64,000 bases of DNA. Origin: Rhabdornis inornatus. Lineage: Eukaryota > Chordata > Aves > Passeriformes > Rhabdornithidae. The notes beneath the pieces are model-generated. The model ran no database searches and was not told the DNA's origin. It saw nothing but the letters and a program-made list of their open reading frames with translations. Shown here one piece after another: positions 38,427 through 51,064 of the stretch. A program made the translations under genes and the position numbers. Each line of letters starts with the position of its first letter. The first letter of the stretch is position 1. The stretch spans positions 62,001 to 126,000 of the forward strand of contig VWZS01002959.1 of assembly GCA_013397075.1 (NCBI GenBank), in the 5' to 3' direction.

Positions 38427-38934
38427 TGTAAATTTGCACCACCAAAAGCTTCACAAATACAAGTGAGAGAGGAAGTGTGTGTCTGAAGGTGTGGCTATGA
38501 ATCAATCTATGTTGGTGGCTTCGGTTTTAGCTTTTATATTTTTCAGATTCTCTGCTGCTTAGTGTGTGTAACTCTGAAACTTCATATTAGGTGTTAGTAA
38601 GTTCTCTTCACAGGGTGGTTGGACAAAACAATCCCTTTCTAGCTAGAGAATCAAGGACAGCTGGTACCCAAAAAGTACGAACAACAGTGAGAGAAAGGGG
38701 ACAAGCCAGAGAGCTGATACTTCATAATCTGGGACTGTGGTTGGACAATTGACCCCAATATGTATATGAAACAAAATTTATAAAAGTGTAAAAACTCATG
38801 ACTGGGATGGATCTTGGATTTGATTTGGGTGTAGCCCCAGCCAGGCTCTTGCACTGCCCAAGGTGTATCCTTTCAATAAATACCTATTTTATTCCTTTTG
38901 CTCTACTGTTCCAGGTGAGCCTTTCCAGGCATCA
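38427..38934 (+). mobile_element. Probable solo LTR of an ERVL-type endogenous retrovirus
   Basis: The 3' part has the order expected of a bird ERVL LTR: TATAAAA at 38779-38785, polyadenylation signal AATAAA at 38875-38880 within CCTTTCAATAAATACC, a T-rich U5 and the end CCAGGTGAGCCTTTCCAGGC. ATGCCA occurs just after the proposed 3' end (38935-38940) and just before the proposed 5' end (38420-38425), which could be a target-site duplication, with one extra A before the 5' TG. No internal retroviral sequence adjoins it. The 3' half is well supported, the exact left boundary is not. Confidence 0.55.
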
Positions 38935-39182
38935 ATGCCAGTATGATTTGCTATGCAAAGCCTACTAAAGATCAAAATAGCTGTTTCTTAATAGTGTGGA
39001 GAACCACATGCAAGGTCCACTTGCGTGATAAGGGATTTCAAATCTTTCATAGTAATTTAGAAGAGAAAGTAAACAACAATTTGCTTGTATGAAGGAGATC
39101 ATAAGGAAGAGTGAAGCTCTGCTTCTACAGTATAGGCTACAGTTCTTCTGACTTAGTTCTGTGCATTTATCATAGACCTTCC

Positions 39183-39463
39183 TGCCATTTCCTCGAGTCC
39201 TGTCGCTGGTCTCAAGAGATTGGTTCCTGCCCCTCCTCTTCCCCTCATGAGGAAGTCATAACTGTAGTGAGGTCTCCCCCAGTCTCCTCTTTTCCAGGCT
39301 GAACAGACCAAGTGACCTCAGCTCTTTCTCACAGAGCTTCCCCTCACAGCCCTTCATCATCTTTGTCGCCTTCCTTTGGATACTCCCTAATAGTTTAATG
39401 TCTGTCTTATATTGTGGTGCCCAAAACTGCACACAGGATGCAAGGTGAGGCCACCCCAGGGCA
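39183..39463 (-). mobile_element. CR1 LINE fragment lacking its 3' end
   Basis: The plus strand reads as the reverse complement of CR1: GCCATTTCCTCGAGTCCTGT, CTCTTTTCCAGGCTGAACAG, CTCACAGCCCTTCATCATCT, TGGATACTCCCTAATAG and CCAAAACTGCACACAGGATG. The usual AATCATAGAAT end is absent, so the copy has lost its 3' end. It lies about 250 bases beyond the probable LTR. Confidence 0.85.
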
Positions 39464-42400
39464 TTTACTCAACTTTAGTGATACAGTCAGCATATAGAGT
39501 TTAAAAAGCAGAACTAGAACATAATCATAATTTAAATGTGTGTTTATTTCTTGCAGTCTAAAATAGCACAGTCCCCCATATGTGACAAACATAAACAAAT
39601 CTACTTTTAGAAGTTCAAGAAATAATGGAAGCTATTAAAAAACTCCAAACCATAAGTATGAAATAGAGAAAGAAAAAGTGCAAAGGAGATAAGGAATTAT
39701 TTATACATTTTTATTCAATTCCACCTAATTTTTATAAGATGTCTTGAATCCTCAATATTACCATGTTTAAGTTATGTCAAATAGATCTATTGTATATGAC
39801 AATGCAAGAGTGGATTTCCTCATGGTCATTGTGTGTGTAGGACACAGCTGTCATACCAAAAGAAATTATATAGTGGTTTTAAAAATATGTCTTCTTCTCA
39901 TTAAATGTAAGCCTTGAAAATTGCAAATATAAATATTTACTACTTTCACTACACATTAAATCTTACTATTTATATTTTTATGAAGGCCGGACTACATTAC
40001 ATATTGTTTAACATGCTAGCATACAACTTGTTTCACATACTAGCATACTTAAAAAGATGATCCTTTAATAGTGCTATCTGAAAACTATTTATAGGAAACC
40101 ATAATTTTGAGTACCTAAGTTCTCTATAAAACTGGGTTTTCTAAAAAAGAAGGAAATATTATATAAAGTGTTTAAATATTTAAATTGTAAACTTCCAATT
40201 TTCATGTTTTTCTAACACTTACAGTGTTTGCCTGCAACACTGGCAGAGGACCACAGACAAATAGACTTCTGTGAAATAACTCTATTAATAGAGAAAGTAG
40301 CCCTGAGAAACTACTTGAACAAAACAAAAAAAATCTGTGATAATTCCGCTTTCATTTTCACCCTTATGTTAAAGTCAGGAATATTTTGTAAAATGAATTA
40401 TTTAATTACTAAAGAAAAAGCTTTGATTATTTGCATATGACTAGTTACTTTGTTTCTTGGTTTCACTATTAGGGAGGTAGAACTGATCACCTGGATCATC
40501 ACAGAAATTTCTTTATTTGAAGGAAGGGAGGCAAGTACCATATGTATTTTTTAAAAGATCCAAAACCAAACATCAAAACTGTCTTCTTCAATTGAATACT
40601 TTCAAACACATTTGGTCTGAGAAGCAAGTAGTACACAGTCTGGTTATAAATATATATATGTGTATGTGTCTGTATCTATCATTTATGCAAACATAAATAT
40701 ATTCAAAAGCATACAGATACATATGCAAACATATGTATCTAAATAAAATAGGGCATGATGTATAATGATGTTTCATATATAGTTACACACCTATGTACAA
40801 TGGAGGTATAGATATAAATGCTTTGGCTTTGCGTCTCTGTTGGCATCTCTGTGGCTTTGCCTGTTGCTTGTGATTTCTGCAGCTCCTTACTGAACCCCTC
40901 TAGGAGGCAGGGATCAGTTTCACATGCATTTAAAAAGCAGCCTTCAGTGAAGATCAAATCTCAAGTGGAGCTACAGAACCCCTGTGCCCCCCAACCCCTC
41001 AGTTTGCCTGGTAACACCTGCAGGCTGTGCACCCTGAATGAGCTAGCACCCAGTTTAGAGCATGCAATTGCTTCATTTTGGAACAATCTGCAGATGCTGT
41101 TTTTCCTGTTCGCAGTTCCATTAGAAGCCAAGAGTTCAGCTTTCTCTTGTTTTCTATCTTTATTGAAGCTCTTGGTAAAAGAAGGATATTTCTGGTGTTG
41201 GAATTCCAGAACTAATATTTAATACACTGGGGGCAGAAACATTTTTTTACATAAAGAGCAATTTATTTTAGTATTTTAATTTGTTTAAATTGTTATAGAT
41301 ATATTGTATGCAAAGTCAATGAAGACATATCTGGCTTTCCATTGCTAACAGGAACAGTTACAATGACATCTTAATATATAATATCAAAGACCTATAGCAT
41401 TATCTCAAATAATTACATTAAAAACTGAACTTTTTCTACACAATTACCAATATATTATTTTAGTAAACACAACAGTGTATAATAAATAGATTTTTCAATA
41501 ATGTTATATATATCATGAATGTGTGTTACATTTTTAAATAGAACAATAAGTGCTAAATGCTTACTATATTAGTTATATATATTAAAATAAATGCATAAAT
41601 TGATGTGTGAATTATTTTTAAGGACTGATATGTAGCAGTTTGAAAGTCTTCCTTAAAGGGATACTTCTGTAAAATTTTGAGTGGCTGAATTGTTTGAGAG
41701 AGTTACAGTCTGCCCTCAAATACTTTGGAGTTTGAGGGAGGCTATAATTGTTAGCCAAGATATCTGCTGCAAATTGGTTAAGCATCCAGTGATTAAAAGC
41801 TCTTTGAGGTCTAGATGTAAGTGCTCAGTGTGAGTATTGCTCTTCTGAGTTACAGAGCCTGGGTACATTTGTGATAACCCCTTACCATGGAGATTTTCGC
41901 TTTTCTAAACCTAAAGTCGATTAATTGAAAACTTTCAAGGCCTGACATACAGTTTAGAAATATACCAGACCTCAGCCTAATGTCTCACTGGAAACATTTA
42001 CTTGTGACACATTATTATGATCTTCTGGCCATTCTATGATTATAGCAGCAATAAGGACCCTGTGCCTTTTCTGCCAGGGCCTCAAGAAAGTAAATAATCA
42101 GGAGGCTTTTTCTTCATGTTTCCTCAATGTTACTTATTAGAAGAAAACAATAAACTCTCTAATAAACCAAGGACAACTATTTAGAATAGATAATATATAT
42201 ACTTTAAGAAACAAACTTTGCTATTACTAATAGCTAATTAGTGTAGCTAGTGGGAGACATAAGTCTTAGCAAGAACTTGAGCAGGACAAAATAGCTACAT
42301 GCAATTTCTCTTTCCACACCATTAAGTACTTAAAGGCTTTTGGTCTTGAAACAAAGACATGAAAATTTTGAAGTAAAAAAACCACAAGTTTATTTCTTAA

Positions 42401-42676
42401 CTTGTGCATAGGAACACAGAGTTATAACGTCTGTCCTTCTTAAACCAGGTGCTCCAGGTCTCCAGAAAGGAGGATTTGGGGGGCTGTACTGAATAGAGAA
42501 TTTTTTCTGTGCAGCAGTTCCAGACAGGAATTAAGTTTTAAGGACTAGAAATACTGTATCAGCGGAAATAAAGACAAGACTTCTCACATTCTGAATATCA
42601 CAAGCAATCTAAAATCAAGTGTGGGTTTACCAGGATGAGGAGTGTGCCCTTCAAATGCTGGAAAACCAGGAAAGAT

Positions 42677-42720
42677 GAAGTAAATATGTAAACATTATCT
42701 GCTGTTTACATATTTACTTC
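42677..42720. repeat. Perfect inverted repeat, 18-bp arms, 8-nt loop
   Basis: Left arm 42677-42694 (GAAGTAAATATGTAAACA) and right arm 42703-42720 are exact reverse complements around the loop TTATCTGC. Confidence 0.96.
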
Positions 42721-43700
42721 TGCTAAATAAGGAGCAAAAGGAACAAAAGCCCTACTGTGTGATAATTATCAAAGTGCACATTAGGGCTCTTTGTCTGCAT
42801 GCTTTCATGTTCCCATTCCCAATCACTCTCAGGAGGTTGCTCACACTGAGAGAGAAACCATTGGATTGGTTTCTCATGTGTACAGCCAAAGACATTTGGG
42901 AAATTGCTATTCCCCCTCACACCCACACCTACACACAAATCCTATCTACCCCTTCATTTAGCCTCAAGCACAGGAAAAGAGCAGCTATCCTATGTGAGAG
43001 AAGAGCACAATTGCCCATCCCTGTCCTAGAGCTTTCCCCAACTTCTGAGGTTATCATAAGAAGGACCCAGAGCAGAGTGAGAGAACCAGCACAGCGACGC
43101 CATAGCACGACCTCTCTCTAATCCTATAATGGACACATTTTCCTCTGGTCCAATTACAAATTGAATACTTTCCAGTTGGTTTTTTCCCTATGAATTTAGT
43201 TCACAAACTCCCTTAGTGGGGATAAGTTCCCTATCATAAGGCTGAAGTTTACCACCTTACCCTCTGCTGCCTGTGGCTCTCCTTTCAGTGCTAATATTAC
43301 AGTTTCTGGCATAATACTGTCTTGCACAACCCTATCAAACTTTAAATTTAGCTTTCTCTGTGCTTTCAGACTGACAGCCCATTCATCTTACCCTTTAAAA
43401 TTTCTGCTTTTTCACAATAATATTAATGTGGGGTGCAACATCTTCAGCATTTTTGTAATGCAATTTTACAGCCACACTTCTCTGACTATAGCAGCTGAAA
43501 ACAATCAAGTGCATGAGAACAAAGCATTTTTTAAAGAAAACCCTTTTTTGTCTAACATGCTTGCAATATTGCTCTCCACAGAATAAAGCAGTGTTTTCTC
43601 CAGTTGTGGACTTGTACAATTTTTGGACCCTTCATTTGGATGAATTTTTAGTGTAAGCCAAAGACCACATTTTTCTTAGATAATTTAATGAGCATCAGTT

Positions 43701-43741
43701 ATTGTTCAGTAAGTACTTAAAAATTGTTCAGTAAGTACTTA
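43701..43741. repeat. Near-tandem duplication, 19 bp
   Basis: ATTGTTCAGTAAGTACTTA is at 43701-43719 and again at 43723-43741, three bases apart. Confidence 0.92.
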
Positions 43742-44073
43742 CTTCAATCAATGTCAGAATTTTAACTGACCATTACCACACAGAGATTTCAAGTATAAAA
43801 TATAACACCTTGTCTCATATCAACCAGTCTTTGATATTTCCTTCTTCAACCCTCCTAGGCTTTTCTTCAAATTCAGTTCTTTACTGGTTGAGTCAGTCCC
43901 CTGGATCTTCCTGCTGTCTTTCAAAAGATCTTCAAGAAAACAGAAAAATCACTGCAGTCTGACTTCAGATTATCCCAGAAATCCTGGGGATTTTCTCCAG
44001 CAGTGTTCCTGTGTTGTATCACAAAGCGTGCCAATCTTCCAGGGTTGCTTCTCTGAACAAATGTCAACTATTA

Positions 44074-44112
44074 GAAAAAGAAAAAGAAAAAGAAAAAGAA
44101 AAAGAAAAAGAA
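44074..44112 (+). repeat. (GAAAAA)n microsatellite
   Basis: About six copies of GAAAAA, followed immediately by a run of T. Confidence 0.95.
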
Positions 44113-45568
44113 TTTTTTTTTTTTTAAATTACACCTGAATTCAGCATGAGCCAACTGCTTACAGGTGCACATGGATAACTCTTCATCTTCTGTAAGCTAT
44201 GTGAGGATGACTGTGTACACTTTTGGGTGTTGTACAGCTGTTCCCTATGGGTAACTCTAGATAAGAACTCAAAGTCACTGTAACAATTTGTCCATTTCTA
44301 TTTGCCTACAGTAGAGGGAGAATGAGAAATCACTTGTAATGCAAGGTGTATTCTCAGAACCTGACAAGGCTGACCCCAGCCTCTTTTCCCCTGCCCAAAC
44401 ACTGTTCAGGAAACACACAGCTGCACCCCAAGATTTGATAAGGTCTCCTTCCTAACATTCTAGACTGCAGCTATTACATATAATACTAAAAGTGTTATTT
44501 TTTAAGTTTAGAACTCTAGTAGAATCAGAAAACCATGTGGGGATTTACTTTATATATTTTGCATTGTGATAATGCAAAAATACTTCAATGCTGTTCAAAC
44601 TGTTCTGACACGCAGTGTAGGAACTACATACACAGAGTAAATTTTTCCTAGTGGAAAACCTTTTTCTTCCATAGATGTATGGCTTTTGTTTCCACACAGT
44701 CCTGGGAAATCTGTTGAGTACATAGCACAAGTATTTTCTAAACTCTGACACTAAGTACCATTTATAGCTGTCTGTCTCTGGAGTAGGGGTCACTAATGGC
44801 ATTCTCCAGGCCTCCCTCTACATTACCAGTGCAGTCAGATGTGATGGGGTCTAGGCAATAGGATCCAAAAGAGGCTAGTTACAACTCTGTCATAGTGCCA
44901 GATGTAAATATAAATCTCTATAATTATAAGTGTTTGAAATACAGATGGATCAAATGGCTTTATGGTAATTTAAAGCTTAGAAATTGAAACTGTTTAGAAA
45001 TTTGTGTATTATCTATGGCCTTGTGCCTTCATTTCTTACAGGAGGGTCAAGGGAACAAAGAATTAATTTCCTGGTGGAAAAGTAGCTATTATGCAGTCTA
45101 TAGAATGAACGCATTTTTCTATTATTTTGCAAAATCAGGAAAATACACTAGCTAGCAATATTTCCATAAAAATATATTTTCAAATGTTTAAATAGCATCT
45201 ATCTAATAAAAATAATATAAACATATATATATATAAAGCAACACTAACCCATCTCTCCTGAAGGCATACATGGAGTTTGGATTGTGCTAGAGGAGATATT
45301 TATGATTTCAGTTAAATTCAGCTACAGGAGGAAATTATATACAATGAACTGTGGGTTTGTGTACAAATTTGAATTATGGATGTATAAATGTACAACTGTG
45401 CATGCATATATCTGCCATAATATTAGCAGTTATATACTACCTGAATTCTGAAGACAAAGGACCTGTACTTCCCTGTATGACCTCAGTTTAGGGATATCAC
45501 TCAATTGAAGTCAGTGTATGCCTAAAATTAATGTATTGGCTATTCAGGATGCAAAATAATAATAATAT

Positions 45569-45570
<2 letters not shown>

Positions 45571-45602
<32 letters not shown>

Positions 45603-45603
45603 T
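45571..45603 (+). repeat. (TCA)n microsatellite, 11 copies
   Basis: Uninterrupted TCA triplets, preceded by a short AAT array. Confidence 0.95.
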
Positions 45604-48600
45604 TAATTATTCTCAGATAACACACTCCATTTTAGTAATAACTTATTTTTTTTCTTTCAAGAGTGTATTCATGGGTGGTTTTTTCACATTAATAAACACC
45701 AAGCAAGTTGGGGATCAAATAATAATCACAGGGTCATTGGAAGATAGGTTTCTCACAAATCAGTAAATGATACTGGTTTTTAATAGTATCATAGGCAGAT
45801 TTGCAGCTCACCTACATAGTTCCATAACACCTCAGTACAGAGACAATGCAAAGTCTACCTCCAACTTTTGTCCTAAGGAACATTTCTCAAGACCTTTCCT
45901 GTGTAACAAGGGAAGCAACAAGGATAGGGCATTCAGAGATGAGGGCATTTAATAAGTTACACAAAAGTTGGTGGCTCTCATTCAGCCCTGAACATTGCTG
46001 GAGTTTTTTCCCAGTCTTTCTCTCACCTCAGTGTTGATAAATATATTGTTTTTTTCTGGAGGCATCACACAGCTCGTCTATTTCATCCAGTTTTAACTTC
46101 ACTGTACATCTACAGGGAGTGTAAGCCACAAACATTAATTATTTACGTTATGATAAGGTTTTTTATATGTGTTTATCAGTCTGGAAGCAGTTGGGGTGTT
46201 GACTGGATGGATGTATAGAGGACATCTCAGCCTCTCCAACAGTCATGAGTGGTGACCAGCACTTCCCTCCCTTCCTCCGAGTATATCCACTAGAGATTTT
46301 AAATTATTTGGCAGCAGTGAGCAGGCACTGTTAGTCTCCCAGGTCTTAAGTCTGGTCATCTGCAAGTCAGTGCAGCACAGCAAGCTTGCCCTGCCTGTTG
46401 CTGTCCTGCTGGAGGACCCAGGTCAGCTGCTGGCCTCCATGTCCTTGGCCTTCATAGCCAGGAGTTGGGAGCAAACGAAACCATTGCCGTCATACCGTTG
46501 CCATCTACATATTATTGTAAGCATCATGGCTCCTGTCACTTTTATCTAACACTGTGGAGGTTAGACACCAGATAAATTGTGTTTGATTTTCACTCAGGGA
46601 AACAGACGTGTTGGGAATGTTTGGACCAGCCAGTAATTCATGTAGACAAAGTCATTTGATGGTTGTGTAAATAAACATGCCAATAACTCAATTAAATTTG
46701 GTGTTGTTTGTGAGGCAATTTCATCAGGAAAAACATCAGTGTACTCTTGAAGATTGACATCACAACTGAAAATAATTGTGAAAAGATTCATCTATTAGCT
46801 CACTGAGTCCTGCAACAGCAGGTGATTTTCATAGCTGTTTCCATGACAGGAAAAAGTAAATATTGTTTTTCCAGTGCCTAGTTTCACCCCTTTAGTGTTT
46901 TACTTTCATATAATGAAATCTGAATCAAATTTCTCTGATGAACTTAATAACTCTTACTCCCTTTCCTAACTGAAACATTTTTGTCTTCAATTAATCATTT
47001 ATTTTTTATAAGTCACATTATGCAACAATGTGGCTTAGTATGGATATTTTGCATGGAATATCATGAAAATAAACCATTAAAAATGCTTGTTGACAAGTTT
47101 TTTATTTTACTTATAACCCCTCCTTAAATAAAGCACCATAAAAATACATGTTTCTACAAGGATTCCTTACTTTTATCTCAGTTGTTTTCTCTTTCTTTCC
47201 ATATATTCAGCAATCTATCTGGTACCCTATTCTTAGTCTTCTATTTTGGCTTATTTATCAGTCATTCAACTATATACCCTTAAACAAACTTAAATAGCAT
47301 AGAAAATTCACAAGTTTTCAGGTAAACAAACATTTCTTATGGCTGAAGAAAAGCAGTCTATCCACAGATTTACTTTTTCCCCCAGTCTGCTAGTTGATCT
47401 GGCAGCTGGTATTATATTTCTCTCCAAACTTTGCATTACTTATCTTTTTAAATCATGACAGCTATGAAACTAATACCTGTCTTCATTAGAATATCCAAAT
47501 TGGTACTATTTCAGGTAACATTATATCCTAGGGGGAAAAAACTAAAATAAAGCACAATAAAAATATTTAAACAATCTAAAAACTCAAATTAGTTATCATC
47601 TAACAACTAGAAAGCTGAATTTAGTACTGCGTAGTCTTCTGTACAACCATATCTTACTTTTTAAGAAGTCTTAACTGATTTTTTCAGGATAAAATTAAAA
47701 TTAGTCACCTCATTGAAACTTTGTCTTCAACCTTTGCTAAATTGTCATTGATTTTTGAGCACTATGTTATAGCTGTTTATACAATTCCAGTACTCTTGTC
47801 CTTGAGATCACGTTACTCTTCCTGTACAATACACTTCTCAATGCTCATTGACTTTGTGCTGTTAACACTTTCAATCCTTGGAAGGTGAAAACCTTCTCCA
47901 GACAACTGTGTTGTCTGCAGTATGACCAAGTTTGAGACTATAGCTTGGGACAAACATTCTGAGTCCAGAATGTTTTCCAAAGAATTTTATTAAGTTTGTT
48001 TTTTTCAGATGATCTGAAATTTTTATGACAGCTGGGCTGCTTGTAGGGGAATTGTCTAAGATATGAAGAAAGGTCAGTCAGTACAAAAGGATTGTGGAGA
48101 TTATAAATTTCTAGTTGTTCTTTCTTTACTGAGAAAGTATAGTATGATATGCTTTGTGACTACTTTATTTTCTTCCATATTACATAAGTACATTCAAGCC
48201 AACACCTTCCAACATATGTTTACATTAATTAGATGTTTATGGTATGTTAGATGTTTATGGGAAATTGATATAGAAGATCCAGTGTAAGGCCCATTTCACA
48301 CTGAAACCTGTAAGAGAGTCACCAAGCAAGGACAAGATGTACCAGGATGAAAGTGTAGACCACTTTACTTTCCAGATTACCAATAGTCTAATAGTCCAAG
48401 AATATGAAACAATGCTCTATTTAACAGACAGGTACAATCAAAATACCTCAGAATTAATAAAGGAACAGAGCAAATATTCGATTGAAAAACTTGTCTCAGT
48501 CAGTCTGGGAATTTAAAGAGAGTTTGCTAGCATTAGCATTCTCCACACATCAAAAATCATGGTGTAGTCAGTGATTTATCTGAAGATAAATCCTGCAGGG

Positions 48601-51026
48601 TGGGCCTGAGGTGATGGATGTTTCTGTAGGGAACCTCCTGAAATTGCCTCTCCAAGTGACGTGTAACAGGTATCCAGAGGCTGGAACTTTTTCAGAAACA
48701 GGAGTCACCTGCATAAGGCAGAGGCCTTTCTGACATAAATGTAGTAAGAGTAAATGTAAGAGGTTTTATCCTTTTTTCCCTTTTTTTTTCACTTAAAACT
48801 TTATAAACACTAACAACTGCATTGTCTGAATGGGAAACTATGAATACTGGCAATTTCTACTTGGCTTTGCCTGTTTTGATTTCAACATGGTCTAAGGCAT
48901 CTGAATAAAAATAAAATGTTTCTTACCTACAGAAAGAACTGAATATATAAAATGGGAAATGGGACAATTTTTCATGCACTTTAGTGTCCAGAATACCTTT
49001 GAGAAGATTCAGATGGCACCAGAGTGGGTCCCCTGCTTAGCTGCATGGCCCAGTAGTAATAAAGAAGCAACAGTGAAAGAAAGCGGGAGAGAATTCCAGT
49101 AAAATTAGAAACACTGCAATTTCTGTGGCCTGCAGGAAATTGTTGGTGTGATACATGAACATTAAGGATCACAGGGAGCATATCACAGGCTCGTTCACTG
49201 TGTTTTTCACTTGTCTTTCCTACTGTGAAGACTGTATATTTCAACTTCCTCAGGGCCATTTGCAAAACATTTGTCACAGCATGCTCTGCACTTGATATCC
49301 ATAGGAATTGTATATGCTTTGTATAGCATCATGCCTCTATAATCACTTGGTATTTTGGATACTTTTCATTTCTCTTCTCAGCACTTATATTTGCCAGTTT
49401 GCTCCCCCATGTTGTAATAACTTTTCCCCCCAATTTTTACCATTACTGCACATATCCATTTTCTCATTCTGTTACAGCTCTCACTGGCTATTTCTATGGT
49501 TTGGCTGTAGATTAAATCCAGACTCCATTGGAATAAGAACACTCCCTTTACATGATGCAGAGTGCTGATAAACTTACACTTGAGCCAGTGAAGCAAGTTT
49601 ATAGTACTTCAAAAATGTTGATGAGATGACTTTGTGCCAGCAAACTTTCAGCTAAGTCAGGACTGTCTGACCATGCCAGATCTCCCACAGCTAGTGAACC
49701 TCCTACAGATAGGCTGTGAGCCTTCTCACAGCCCCTTCTTGCTTTGTTTCTGCCTACTTGCCCATAGTCATTGTCCTTGGAAGCAGTCTTGCATGTTTTA
49801 CATGCAGGCACAGGGCCCTTTATTTCTCTTTGTCTTTGGCTTCCATCTATGGTCACGGCCCCAGCTGTGGATCTGCCATGCATTGCAGATCTCTGCTTTG
49901 CCACTGCCACATGTGTGCCTCCTGTGTACACATCCCACATCCCAAATCCCACCATTATGTTGATCCCAATCCAGAATGAAGGTGGGCAGATCTGAAACAA
50001 CTGCTAGATCTCTAGAGGGAGACTCTTCTCAGGTCTGCTCTTGCCAGCACAGGCAAAGGGGCATGTGTTGTGCTATGCTTGTGCATTGTTTACTTGGCCT
50101 CCTGCAGGACCATAGCATTCCAACTGAGTCCTACCCTCTGTTCAACAGCTCACACTCTCCTTGGCGTGCATTTGGCCTGAGCCAGATGAATTTCTTCCAC
50201 TGGTGAAAATACTGTTGGCCAGGGACTGGTGCAGAACCACACTTGAGGCCATCCTTTTTTTCCTGTAGGGAAGGGAAAATTTTAGCCATCTGAACCTCCT
50301 GTGTTCTGGGCCATAAGAGAGGCCATGGCATTGTTTTATTTATTGGTATAGAACTAAACAATGAGCAGTGTTTGACTAAGCCAAAGGTTCTGAAGAAGGA
50401 CTAATACGGACTGAGAATAATAATGGCAGCATGGATGATAGGAAGACATTATGCAATTATCAAAAGCTTGGCAACTGCAATGTACTCAGATGCAGAGGCT
50501 TGAGAGATCAGGCCTCCTGTGTGTTGCCCTCTTTGAGGAAACAAGGGAGCATTTGAGGACAAACTCTGGATCATATTTGAAGGCCTTTGAGATCTCTTTC
50601 TTTTTGCTATCATTTTCTAAGTATACAGCCAGCTCCTAGGAATTTTGCCAATAAAACAGTCTAATGTTGCTGGCAATTCTGTTCCTGCTCTTCTGTCAGT
50701 GACTGGAGCTGGCCTTATGCTACCTGAACCCTTCCAATCTCAGGAAAAGCTTTCCTACTCCAGAACCTAATACCTGCCACATTTGGAGGCTTTGACTCCT
50801 GTCTATATTTGTTTCACCCAGGGAAAATGTGAATTACAGCCCCATACCCGTTTCTTTCCACAAAAAGCCCTCACTGGCTTATTTTACTGGAGTTGCATAG
50901 GAAGACATATTACATTCAAACTGTAGATACACACATACATACATGAAAAGCAAGAATGACAATTTTTCCTGCTCAGCAACAGTACCTGGAGAAGGGAAAA
51001 GAGATTGAACTGATGTCACTTCTGCC

Positions 51027-51064
<38 letters not shown>
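51027..51064 (+). repeat. (CAT)n microsatellite, about 12.7 copies
   Basis: Uninterrupted CAT triplets, the same triplet class as the array at 45571-45603. Confidence 0.95.
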
